Positions 25,494 through 38,100 of a DNA stretch of 64,000 nucleotides are shown piece by piece. The notes under the pieces are model-generated. The model ran no database searches. It was given only the letters and a program-made list of their open reading frames with translations, and was not told the origin of the DNA. Positions within the stretch are counted from its first letter, which is position 1. Each line of letters begins with the position of its first letter. A program made the translations under genes and the position numbers. The stretch lies in NCBI RefSeq assembly GCF_900095865.1, contig NZ_FMIZ01000006.1, positions 372,001 to 436,000 on the forward strand. Direction: 5' to 3'. Source of the DNA: Massilioclostridium coli. GTDB lineage: Bacteria > Bacillota > Clostridia > Oscillospirales > Ruminococcaceae.

Positions 25494-26367
25494 TTTGTTT
25501 CTCCCTTTTTTGTAAAATTATCGTTCGAGTATCTTTTAACCCTAAATAAATAATATTATCTAAAATCGGCTTAAACCGCTTTATATCGAGCAATTCATAA
25601 GCAGCTGCTAATTGAGCAATTGTTAAATTGGTTACCTCCACGGCATACTGAATAATTTCCTTTTTTTGTTCTTCTGTTGGCTGCTTTGTGTAAAATTTTA
25701 AAAGATAAGGATTGTAATTACCTGTTTTGATATCATCTTCCAAATCATCCAAGGCGTCTATTAGATAAATATATTTTCCCAGCATATAGCCAACTTTTTG
25801 CAAGATGTATTTTTGTTTTTCATCTGTCCCCAACATTGCCGCAATCTTTCCAAGTGCAGTTGCGGTTGGGTCACTCGCCCTGTCAATACTGGTAACCGTT
25901 TCCTGTTCCGCTTTCCATTGTTGCTCCATCATCGCTGCTACGACCTCTTCCATCTCGGGTTGGCATTTTTTTGCTTTCCGATGAGTAAAGCTGACAACTG
26001 GTAAAGCTAAAGCATATTTTATTTTTCCCCAAAAACCACTGTCACGAATATTATCCTTTACTTTATAGTAGGCCATAATCATGGCGGTATGGGCAGCAAA
26101 TGACAAATCATCACAAGCGCACATACAATTCTTTTTCGTAAGTGGATGCGCGATACAAACCTGCCGTTTTAAACCATGGCACTGATCTTTTAAGGAAAGG
26201 GAAACCAATGCTAAAAAGGTCATGTCATAACTGAGCATCATTCTGGCAATGGGTCCATACAATCGCCCCATCTGCTTACAAAGCCCACAATAAATCCCTT
26301 TATACCATTCAAATTCAGCAATTTTCAATTCAGGTTTATAAGGCTTTACATAACCAAACAAATACAT
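25462..26367 (-). CDS. DUF5685 family protein
   Basis: A 301-residue, mostly helical, cytoplasmic protein. It opens MYLFGYVKPYKPELKIAEFE, followed by the family's CGLCKQMGRLYGP (about 28-40), and has an MCACDDLSFAAHTAMIMAYY region. The conserved cysteines suggest metal binding, though this is not shown. Members in Clostridia are often followed by a J-domain gene, as here, so the pair probably works together. Its C-terminal codons overlap the DnaJ-like start by 32 bases. The ribosome binding site (TTGGGGA, close to the ATG) is weak. Function unknown. Confidence 0.8.
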   Translation of the reverse strand: MYLFGYVKPYKPELKIAEFEWYKGIYCGLCKQMGRLYGPIARMMLSYDMTFLALVSLSLKDQCHGLKRQVCIAHPLTKKNCMCACDDLSFAAHTAMIMAYYKVKDNIRDSGFWGKIKYALALPVVSFTHRKAKKCQPEMEEVVAAMMEQQWKAEQETVTSIDRASDPTATALGKIAAMLGTDEKQKYILQKVGYMLGKYIYLIDALDDLEDDIKTGNYNPYLLKFYTKQPTEEQKKEIIQYAVEVTNLTIAQLAAAYELLDIKRFKPILDNIIYLGLKDTRTIILQKREKQNDRSISDSWN

Positions 26368-26621
26368 TCCCCAATTTCATTTCAGATTTCTTCTCTATAT
26401 TCTACTCTAAAAAGGGCGTAAAGTGGTGAAAAAAGTGTAAAGATATCTTATCGGTTTATAAAAACAGGAAATTTTTTTCATCAAAATGTGGATAGCGCTC
26501 AAATAAAGCCGATTGTTAAGCTGGAAACAATTTATTTTGAAAAGACAAAAACTCCTAACTGGATTCCATCTATAAAACTCTACGATAAACCATAAGACAA
26601 AACAAAATCATTTCTTTTTAT

Positions 26622-27806
26622 TTACCATCTGGACTTTAAATCCGCAAATAACTGTTCCCAGTTCCATGTTCCGGAATAATAATTCTGTATGGCTTGGTCA
26701 AATTTTCCTCCACACCATCCTATCGGAGCAGATCCTGCCCCACTGGGGATTATCTGTTTTAACCGGCATTTACTGTAAATCATCGAATCTACCTGGCAGG
26801 AAGCAGTATTGGTATAGGGAGAGAGTACACCGCTTTCTCGCAATAAATCCTGACCTTCGTCCGAAAAATACATCCAATTCAAAAAATCCAACAAACAATC
26901 CTTCTTGGCTCCTTCTGCTGGTTGATAAATGGTGAGGTAATCACACCCAATTACTAATTTATCCTGATCATCAATCACGAAAGGAGCCATGCAAAATAAA
27001 TCTGGTTGCCCTACGTCGGATTTTTTCATTTTTTGCATGATGTCGCTTCCACCTAGATAAATAGCTGCGTTCTGGTTGGATAACATGGCAACGCTATCCA
27101 TTCCGACATCGTTTTTTCCCACAAGTTCGGTAAACCATTGAAAGGATTCTGGCAAATGGAACTCGTGATTTGTTTCATCCAGCTGGGTGTAAGTAGCAAA
27201 CAGGTCCTCAAAGTCCCCATCCCCACAAATAGGGCTAGATAAAGAAGTTTCCTCTTTTCTAGATTTTAATTCCCGCACAATGTCCTGCAATCCTTTTAAT
27301 GTTCCGATAGAATCGTGATTGATCTGCATATTGTCCAATAATTTCTGATTATATAAAATACCATACCCAACCAAATCCAATGGCAAAGCAAAGTAATTTT
27401 CCCCTATTGTAACCTGATTCATCAAACTGGATTCTACAGGGGATATCCATTCCTGATTGGACAAATTTTCAACATCATCCTGCCAAAAAGATAAATCTGT
27501 TTTTCCACTGACCGAAAAAGCAGTTGGAATATTCCCCTCTTGGATACGGGACAATAACTCAGTATTATATTCCGCATTATCTGGCAGCCGGTCAATTTGT
27601 ATCTGAACATTAGAATGAAGATTCTGATAAGCTTCTGCTGCGGTTTGCAGAAATTCCCCTTCTTCCCCTTTCAATACAATCTGAACTGTTACATCATTGG
27701 CAGGCAGATCAGCCTGTTTGCTTGGTAAAGAATAAGGCTGAACAGTACATCCTGTTAACAAACAACAGCTTACAATACAACTCATCCATTTTACAATCCG
27801 TTTCAT
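26622..27806 (-). CDS. Extracellular solute-binding lipoprotein (family 1)
   Basis: A 394-residue ABC-type solute-binding protein. The signal peptide ends with the lipobox LLTGC (Cys about residue 20), so it is lipid-anchored outside the membrane. The fold is that of sugar-binding family 1 proteins, with an AAEAYQNLHSNVQIQIDRL start, GNIPTAFSVSG, a YFALPLDLVGYGILYNQKLL core motif, and FLNWMYFSDEGQDLLRESG near the end. The ligand is likely a carbohydrate, but this is inferred. No permease or ATPase gene lies beside it, so it is an orphan component. AAGGATG precedes the ATG. Confidence 0.88.
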   Translation of the reverse strand: MKRIVKWMSCIVSCCLLTGCTVQPYSLPSKQADLPANDVTVQIVLKGEEGEFLQTAAEAYQNLHSNVQIQIDRLPDNAEYNTELLSRIQEGNIPTAFSVSGKTDLSFWQDDVENLSNQEWISPVESSLMNQVTIGENYFALPLDLVGYGILYNQKLLDNMQINHDSIGTLKGLQDIVRELKSRKEETSLSSPICGDGDFEDLFATYTQLDETNHEFHLPESFQWFTELVGKNDVGMDSVAMLSNQNAAIYLGGSDIMQKMKKSDVGQPDLFCMAPFVIDDQDKLVIGCDYLTIYQPAEGAKKDCLLDFLNWMYFSDEGQDLLRESGVLSPYTNTASCQVDSMIYSKCRLKQIIPSGAGSAPIGWCGGKFDQAIQNYYSGTWNWEQLFADLKSRW

Positions 27807-28225
27807 GATTTCACATCCTTACATTTTTTACCTATATTGTAGAACAACAGGGAACAAAAAAATGTAGTAATCACCAGATACCTTTTGAAACCCTATTTTT
27901 CAACGAAATCAGATACCACTTTGCCTTTCTTTTAGGTTGTTCACTTTATTCAGTAAATATCCCAATTAAGGATGCAATTTATTTTTAAATGGAATTGTGA
28001 ATCATGCTTTATTTCTTCTGTATTACTTTTATGTGTTACAAGTACTTTTTAAATATAAAATTTCTCTATGAAAAGGATACAAAGCATTATTTGCAAAAGC
28101 TTATCACTGGTAAATGTAAACCAATGTGGTCTTAATTACTAAATATCTATTTTAGTCACTCTATCCAAATATGCTACTTTTTTAAATAAAAAACAAATCT
28201 CAATCGTTCTAATTTTAATTTTTGC
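27807..28225. other. Intergenic region without a recognised gene
   Basis: About 420 bp of AT-rich sequence between the solute-binding gene start and the gap terminator. No open frame with a ribosome binding site and no structured RNA element is evident. Confidence 0.5.
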
Positions 28226-28260
28226 AAAAAAACAGCGGAGAGAATTTTCTCTCCGCTGTT
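28224..28260 (-). terminator. Terminator of gap
   Basis: Perfect 13-bp arms AACAGCGGAGAGA (28231-28243) and TCTCTCCGCTGTT (28248-28260), followed by TTTTTTT on the minus strand, 16 bp past the stop. Confidence 0.92.
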
Positions 28261-28276
28261 AAAGAACAAGTTCTAA

Positions 28277-29768
<1,492 letters not shown>

Positions 29769-29797
29769 TTTACTTTTGATTTTACTCTCGCTATAAT
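29769..29797 (+). promoter_or_regulatory. Promoter for the kinase-like gene
   Basis: TTTACT (29769-29774) and a perfect TATAAT (29792-29797) with a 17-bp spacer, 50 bp upstream of the start codon. Confidence 0.6.
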
Positions 29798-29846
29798 TAA
29801 AAGTGACTTGTTTCGACAAAATACGACAAAGGAGAGTTACACAATT

Positions 29847-30956
29847 ATGGTAACTTCTGAAGAATTAGATATTTTAAAAGAACACTATTCTTCTTTTCAA
29901 AATCCAGTATTTTATTGTTCCAATCAATTAGAAATTTTATGGTCCAACCCCGCTGCCGGAAAAATAGAGCAAAAATATACGAAAGATATTTCTGTTATCT
30001 GGGAAGAATTCTTTTTTTCCCTCCAACAGTCAGACCCTACCACTACTCTATCGTTCCATTTTATTTGTGGGGATACTTGTGCTTGGCTTAGATATATCCC
30101 GGTTGGAAATGGTGGTTTTTTGGAGTGGCTTTTAGAAGAAACCGATTCGAACAGTTTATCCAGATTTCACGAATTTTCCATGCAATCTTCTGATTTATTT
30201 AGCGTTGAAACCAGAATATACCTGACAAATATTTTTAATGTACTGCCATTTCTCTATAAAGAAATGGAACAGCAGGAACAATATGAATCCTTAGATTATT
30301 TGAAACAGATCTCACAAAATGCTTACCATCTGTTAAAAATGGTAAATAACAGTTTGGCATACCGTAAACTTAGTCCTAATTCCCTCCGCTTAACTGCAGT
30401 GGATATTACAAAAGAGTTAGAGCAACTTTTTATTTTGGTACAGGCAAACCTGCTTCGTTCCAACAAAACGTTTGAATATCATCTTCCAGATTCTCCTATT
30501 TTGATGCAAACGGATGTAGAAAAACTCCACATTGCTCTATTAAACTTAATTTCCAATGGATATTTATATGGGGGGTCTGATAATTTGGTATCCATTTCGG
30601 TTTGTACCCAAAAAGAAGATTTGATTATTCGGGTAACCGACCATGGAGAAGGAATTTCCACAGAACAGTTTGAACGGGTATTCACTCCTTATTATTCCTA
30701 TAACCCTAATACTGGAACTCATAGTGGAATTGGCCTTGGACTGCCCTACACCAAAAAATTAGCGGAATGTTTAGGAGGAAGCTGTTTATTAACTAGCCAG
30801 CCTCATCAAGGCACACAGGTTGTCCTACGCCTTCCCATAAAAAACAGTGTAAAAGATACCGTACAATTTCAATCTAATCGGTTTGAATATAGCACTGGCA
30901 GATTCTCTCCCGTTTCTATTTACCTTTCAGATATCTGTGAAATCCCTATCTTTTAA
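29847..30956 (+). CDS. Sensor histidine kinase-like protein lacking the phospho-acceptor His
   Basis: A 369-residue soluble protein. An N-terminal PAS-like region (about 1-100) precedes a dimerisation helix and a C-terminal HATPase domain. The ATP-binding boxes are intact: N box NLISNG (about 235), G1 DHGEGIS (about 272) and G2 GIGLGLPYTKKL (about 300). The H box, normally HELRTPLTN, reads VETRIYLTN, with Val at residue 120 (codon GTT at 30204). It should bind ATP but cannot autophosphorylate at the usual site. No response regulator gene is nearby and no membrane segment is visible. The ATG at 29847 has AAAGGAG upstream; the frame is open 54 codons further without support. Confidence 0.85.
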   Translation: MVTSEELDILKEHYSSFQNPVFYCSNQLEILWSNPAAGKIEQKYTKDISVIWEEFFFSLQQSDPTTTLSFHFICGDTCAWLRYIPVGNGGFLEWLLEETDSNSLSRFHEFSMQSSDLFSVETRIYLTNIFNVLPFLYKEMEQQEQYESLDYLKQISQNAYHLLKMVNNSLAYRKLSPNSLRLTAVDITKELEQLFILVQANLLRSNKTFEYHLPDSPILMQTDVEKLHIALLNLISNGYLYGGSDNLVSISVCTQKEDLIIRVTDHGEGISTEQFERVFTPYYSYNPNTGTHSGIGLGLPYTKKLAECLGGSCLLTSQPHQGTQVVLRLPIKNSVKDTVQFQSNRFEYSTGRFSPVSIYLSDICEIPIF

Positions 30957-31018
30957 TTCAAATAAATTTAGTGATTGATACAAAATACTTTTTTTCAGCA
31001 AGATAATTGGAAAATCGG

Positions 31019-31047
31019 TTGACCCAGCCATAAAAAAATAGTACAAT
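31019..31047 (+). promoter_or_regulatory. Promoter of pyrG
   Basis: TTGACC (31019-31024) and TACAAT (31042-31047) are separated by 17 bp. Transcription would start near 31054, leaving a leader of about 165 bases before pyrG. Confidence 0.7.
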
Positions 31048-31050
31048 TAA

Positions 31051-32829
<1,779 letters not shown>

Positions 32830-32837
32830 TTTGAATT

Positions 32838-32867
32838 GGGAAGGCAGTTAAATTTGCCTTCCTTTTT
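32838..32867 (+). terminator. Terminator of pyrG
   Basis: GGAAGGCA (32839-32846) pairs with TGCCTTCC (32855-32862), followed by TTTTT, nine bases after the pyrG stop. Confidence 0.88.
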
Positions 32868-33096
32868 ATATAATTTTAGCAAAATGGCATCATTGCCTTA
32901 TTGGTAAAAAAGGTTTTTATATCGTATATAATTAGGAAACAAAGGTTCCCATAGTGCATATAATAAAAACATATTTGCATAACCAAATGGAAAACAAAAT
33001 AACTTTATAAAACACAAATTATTCAATGATTTGTGTTTCTCCTATAATATGACAAAATACATAAAAATTAAACTGAAAATTTTTGCGATTTATTTA

Positions 33097-33125
33097 TTGA
33101 CAAAATGCGTCCTATATATTAACAT
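33097..33125 (+). promoter_or_regulatory. Promoter of the small membrane-protein gene
   Basis: TTGACA (33097-33102) and TAACAT (33120-33125) with a 17-bp spacer, 40 bp upstream of the start codon. The 230 bp between the pyrG terminator and this site show nothing else. Confidence 0.55.
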
Positions 33126-33165
33126 AATAATATATTAATTAATAAATTGAATGGGGGTTTCATTT

Positions 33166-33438
33166 ATGGAACAAAAAAATGGTAAAGCGGTAGCTTCATT
33201 AGTGTTGGGTATTATTTCCCTGGTACTGATGTTTATTCCATACGGTGGTTGGGTTGGTCTTATTTTAGGTATTGTAGGTATCATCTTAGGTATCTCTGCT
33301 AAAAAAGAGGCTCCATCCGGTATGGCTACAGCAGGTTTGGTTCTGTCCATTATCGCTGTAGCTCTGTGTGCAATTAGTTTAATTGCTTGTGTTGCTTGTG
33401 TTGGCTGTATCGGTACAGCTGGTATGTTATCTTACTAA
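33166..33438 (+). CDS. Small two-helix membrane protein (DUF4190-like)
   Basis: A 90-residue membrane protein. It begins [20 protein letters not shown], the hallmark opening of DUF4190 proteins, followed by a Gly-rich first hairpin (about 10-43, [19 protein letters not shown]), a short basic loop, and a second hydrophobic segment (about 52-85) rich in Cys. Function unknown in the family. The ATG at 33166 is preceded by GGGGG; an ATG 15 bases upstream overlaps that site and is unlikely. It is monocistronic, with its own promoter and terminator. Confidence 0.8.
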   Translation: MEQKNGKAVASLVLGIISLVLMFIPYGGWVGLILGIVGIILGISAKKEAPSGMATAGLVLSIIAVALCAISLIACVACVGCIGTAGMLSY

Positions 33439-33455
33439 TAATTAGAAAAGCACAC

Positions 33456-33488
33456 AACGGGCAAACCATTACGTTTGCCCGTTTTTTT
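33456..33488 (+). terminator. Terminator of the small membrane-protein gene
   Basis: Perfect 11-bp arms AACGGGCAAAC (33456-33466) and GTTTGCCCGTT (33473-33483), followed by a T run. Confidence 0.92.
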
Positions 33489-33721
33489 CATATGATTCGA
33501 AAATGAATTCCCCTCTGATTGTAAGACAAAATGGAAATACAACTTATTCCATTTAGCTATTATAAAAGCACCAGAAAACAAAACTTTTACTATAAAATAT
33601 CAAATGATATGAATTCCAATGATATTCATTATCAAATAAAATACTTTATTTTTATTGTATCTCCCATATCGATTTATTTCTTAAATTCTATCCCGCTTTT
33701 GCAATACGAAAGGAGCTTATT

Positions 33722-34513
33722 ATGTTACCAACCATTACAATTGGAGATTTTACGATTGCGATGTATGGGCTGCTTATTTTAATTGGATTCGCCCTTGGAT
33801 GTCTCGTATCTGTATTCCGTTCTTCAAAATGCGGTGTACCAAAAGAAGATGTTTTCTATTCTATATTATTTGGTGCTATTGGCGTCGTAATAGGTGGAAA
33901 AATCTTATATATCCTCACGATTCTAAAGCCACTCATTGAACATTTCTCTGAGTTAATCCAGTCTCCAGAGAACATATTGGGACTTTTAGGAGGGGGATTT
34001 GTCTTTTATGGTGGATTATTTGGTGGAATCATCGGTGTATATTTATACTCCAAAATATACCGTATTCCATTTTATCCTCTCATTCAAGTGATGATTCCAG
34101 CAATTCCATTAATTCATGCGTTTGGTAGACTAGGATGTTTCTGCGCTGGCTGTTGTTATGGTATTCCATTTGATCCACCAATTGGCATGATGTTTCAAGC
34201 ATCCCCTGTAGCACCTCATGATATTACTCTATTTCCAGTACAATTGTTGGAAGCTGGTTTGAATTTAATTTTATTTTTTGTGCTGTATTATGGAATCAGC
34301 AGAGTCGAAAATAAGATTTCTCTACTTGGTTTTTATCTCATCTGTTATGGTGTAATCCGATTTATTACGGAATTTTTCCGTTATGATGCGGAACGGGGTT
34401 CCTGGCTCATCTTCTCCACCTCCCAGTGGATTAGCCTGCTTGTGGTTCCATGTGGTATTATATTAATAATCAGACAATATAAACGGTATAAAGCCAGACA
34501 AAATATTAATTAA
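33722..34513 (+). CDS. lgt: Prolipoprotein diacylglyceryl transferase
   Basis: A 263-residue integral membrane enzyme that transfers diacylglycerol to the lipobox Cys of prelipoproteins, the first step of lipoprotein maturation. It has seven or so helices. The Lgt signature is visible as HAFGRLGCFCAGCCYG (about 137-152), with the earlier FVFYGGLFGGIIGVYLY segment and later PVQLLEAG. The GCF variant, in place of GNF, is a form seen in Clostridia. The ATG has AAAGGAG upstream. It is a single gene, and it would process the solute-binding and tandem lipoproteins elsewhere in the window. Confidence 0.95.
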   Translation: MLPTITIGDFTIAMYGLLILIGFALGCLVSVFRSSKCGVPKEDVFYSILFGAIGVVIGGKILYILTILKPLIEHFSELIQSPENILGLLGGGFVFYGGLFGGIIGVYLYSKIYRIPFYPLIQVMIPAIPLIHAFGRLGCFCAGCCYGIPFDPPIGMMFQASPVAPHDITLFPVQLLEAGLNLILFFVLYYGISRVENKISLLGFYLICYGVIRFITEFFRYDAERGSWLIFSTSQWISLLVVPCGIILIIRQYKRYKARQNIN

Positions 34514-35060
34514 TCTCGATCACTTTTAACCTCTCATCTATATCATTTTATAGTAAATCACAAACAGTAAAAGCTAGGAATATTTACTCTATAAAGGAAT
34601 ACTGGAGCCCAATCCAGCTGTTTATACTTTGTTTTATAATAGCTAGTTGTACTTTATTGCATACCAAAAAACAAAATTATTTTTTGAAAAAGATGTTTTT
34701 TCATTACAAACAAATCTACTTCAAATACGATTTATTATTTACATCACTGTAAAAAGTGTATCGTTTCCTCTTTTTCAATATGATCAAAAAAATTTCTTCA
34801 AAGGGAAAAAACAAAAAATAGTTTATCACAATCTAGTCAAATCCACTGGTTCAATCAGCGGCTTACAAAGCGTCTATAAGAAGTGCTGAATGATATTATT
34901 GCATTACCAACCATAAACAGGTCAAAAATAGTACTATTTTGCTCTTTTTTCAGTACAGTCTTTCCCTTTTCTGTCCACGTATAGCTCTCTCTTAGGATTG
35001 GTTGCACTATTCTTTTTCTTTCCTTGGTAAAACCAGAAAATTTTCTACATCGAAAGACAC
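34514..35060. other. Intergenic region without a recognised gene
   Basis: About 550 bp between lgt and a terminator. A minus-strand frame of 74 codons (34855-35079) and a plus-strand frame of 80 codons exist, but neither has a good ribosome binding site or a recognisable product. Confidence 0.5.
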
Positions 35061-35061
35061 C

Positions 35062-35096
35062 ATAAAAAAGGTCTAACAATATTGTTAGACCTTTTT
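35062..35096 (-). terminator. Terminator of the metallophosphoesterase gene
   Basis: A 32-bp perfect palindrome (35065-35080 with 35081-35096, AAAAAGGTCTAACAAT and its complement) lies 18 bp past the stop. Confidence 0.88.
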
Positions 35097-35113
35097 ATTT
35101 TAATTATTTTCTA

Positions 35114-38100
35114 TTATTTAGACATACGTTTTTTATGTCCTACTAGAACACCAACGGTTGCTGCAGATAAACCGGAAATCATGAGATAGAGTATATTTCT
35201 TCCTGTATCTCCAGTCCGCACTGTTTTTGTTGTTGTATTTGCAGATTTCGTCTCTTGGCTTTCCTGTCCGGTAGAAACTACTTCTTTCGTTTCATCCTGG
35301 GAAGGTTGTTTTGAAGTAGTATCTTCTGTTGTAACCGGAACCAAGTTGTCAATTGCCTGTTGTACTACATTTACCGCCGTATCAACTTCATCTTGGGTTG
35401 CATTATCATTTTCCAATACTGTTGTTGCAGTTTGTACGGCTGCTGTTAACGCATTGTAGCTTTCTGCTGTATACGCTGTCGCATCTTTTCCGTTTGCTTC
35501 TGCTACCACCTGTTCCAGTACAGATTTATCTGCTTTAAACCTCAGGTTCATCATTGCGTTTAACAGATTATCTGCTGCCTCTGTAATCTGCTGCTGCATT
35601 GCATTGTCCGCATTTGCCAGTAATTCTTCCGCCGCAGTAAGAGCAGTATCAAATTCTGCCTGTCCAGCCTCAATATACTGGGATAAATCGTAGCCTTTTG
35701 CAATATCGACCAACATTTGTAAGGAAGTAATATCTCCTTTTACAAATCCAAGTTTGTGAATCTCATTTAACAATGTTTTCCACGCAGCATCCACTTGTTC
35801 CTGAGAAGCGGTTGGGTCCTCTAAAATTGTTTTTGCCTGATCGAATGCCTCAAGGAAAGATTTCTGTACATCTGCAATTACATTGTCAAACTCATCACTC
35901 GCTTTTACGTTGTCTGCATATGCTACTACTTTCTTTAAAATATCCTTATTCGTGGATTGAACCGTTCCAACTGTATATTGAAGTGCATTAGAATAACCAA
36001 GTATGTTTCCCTCTGCATCTTTTGCCACTGCATAAGCAATGTCTGTTTGCCCTTTTGCGGTAGAAAGTTCAATTTGTGTTTGACCTTCTGTTCCTTGTCC
36101 TAAAATATTGTTTGTAAGTAAATTAGCGTTCAAGCTATCCACTGTTAAAGTTTTTGGTGTAGTGCGATCAAAGTTGACTGGCAATTCTGCAATATCAATA
36201 TCACTAGCAACTACTCCGCTTCCATAATTATCTAGTTTAGGAGTATCATAATAGTTATAGTCATCTAATACTGGAGAGTAAGAATTTAAATAAATTTTTC
36301 CATTTGCCAGGTCAAAGTACATCATTTTAATGTATCCTTCACCGCCACCTGGAGCGCTTTGATAGTCAGTACAGATACGATAAACAACGCGGTCTTCGAC
36401 TCCATCGCCGTTATCATCAAATCCTACGTTATTCATAGAAGCACCATGGTAATGTCCATTTAACATAGCAATGACATTAGTATGTGTTTTGCAAACCTGT
36501 TCTAACAATAAATCACTGAAATAATCCGGTTCTGCATTTGCATTAATTCCTGGATGGGTACAGATAATCGCTTTTTTATCAGGATATTGTTCCAATACAC
36601 TGTTAATCCAATCCACCTCTGGAGTGTAGATATCCCAACTCATATATATGAACAGCAATTCTTCTCCATCTACGTTCACCAGGTCATAGTGCCCTTTATT
36701 ATCATCGTAAGTTCCACCATACCAGCTGTTTCCTTCATAACGTTCTGCACCAAAATATTTATCATATAGTTCATAACGTTCATTTCCGTGACCAGTATCA
36801 TGGTTTCCGCCTAATAAACCATAAGGCAAACCAGCCTGTTCAAATTTACTTAACTCATTAGAAGCATTGACATATTGGTATTCTTCATTAAATTCGTCAA
36901 CAATATCCCCCGTATGGACAACGTATTGGATACCAAGACCATCTTTATTATCTACAATCCAATTGGTCATTTTAGAGAAGTTCTCCATATATTGTTCCGA
37001 ATAATATTGCGTATCGGAAATCCAAGCAATTGAGAAATCATACTGCTCTGGAATTCCTGTACCATCCCAGTTGTAATCATTTTTTACGGTATCCTGGGTA
37101 GCTTGAGGTTCTGTATAAGGGGTGTATTCTTCTCCTCTTGCTTGCGCCAAAACAGTAACTTTTCCGTTTTCTCGATAATCTTCCAATGGGAATACTGCGG
37201 TAATTTTACCATTCTGTTCAGTTGTTTCAAGAATATCCCAGGTACTGTCTGTAGTATTTAAAGCGTATAACTGGATTGGTTGATCATAATCCGCTTGAGC
37301 AGAGAGATCTATTCTGATTTGTTCTTGTTGTGTGCCATCTGTTGTGATTTCAAAAATCTGATATGGGTATTGACCATTATCCGAAGTTACTGAACCCAAT
37401 CCATTGGCAGCTTCAGCCTCTGCGGTACTATCTCCAACACCTGTATAAATACTAAGGTCATTTAAAGCTTTTGCTTGATAAATTGTGGTATTGGCTGCAC
37501 CTTCCACACTTCCTACTGTGGCTACTGCTGGATAAGTAGAGGATTCAATACTGAAATCCAAATCGGTTGCTACTGGAGTTTCTTCTGGTTGTTGTGGGGT
37601 ACTGTTATCTACTGTAAAATCAATGGTTTTGGAATTGCCAGAACTGCTGTTGACAACCAACTGGTGACCACCATCGGAAAGCGCTGTGGTATCAATCATA
37701 CCAGATACGGCATCTACTTTGCCCGCTGGGATTTCAAAATCCATAATCGCAGCGATTTCGCAATCAGCGGAATCCCCCATTTTAATTTCGCCCATTGTGC
37801 TGAGATCATTGCCGTTTACTCCAACTACAGAAGTTGGCTGGATTACCGTACCATCTGTCAAGGAAAGTGCCATATTACTGATATAAAAGTCATCATTATT
37901 CGCATCAGTATCAGATTCCCAGGTGGAACCATAGGTACCAGCACGGATTGCCAGTTCAATCGAAACGGAACCATCTTCATTGTATGTAAAATAGGATTGG
38001 TCTACCATAATTGCCATAGAAGAGTCCGACGGAATTTCACTGCATTTGGAGAAATTTTTGATAATCTTATCCCCACAGGTCAAGGCATTTTTAAAATAGC

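Noticed and set aside
34855-35079. 74-codon minus-strand frame near lgt
   Set aside because: It has no convincing ribosome binding site, overlaps the position of a terminator, and has no recognisable family. It could be a gene fragment, but I cannot support it.
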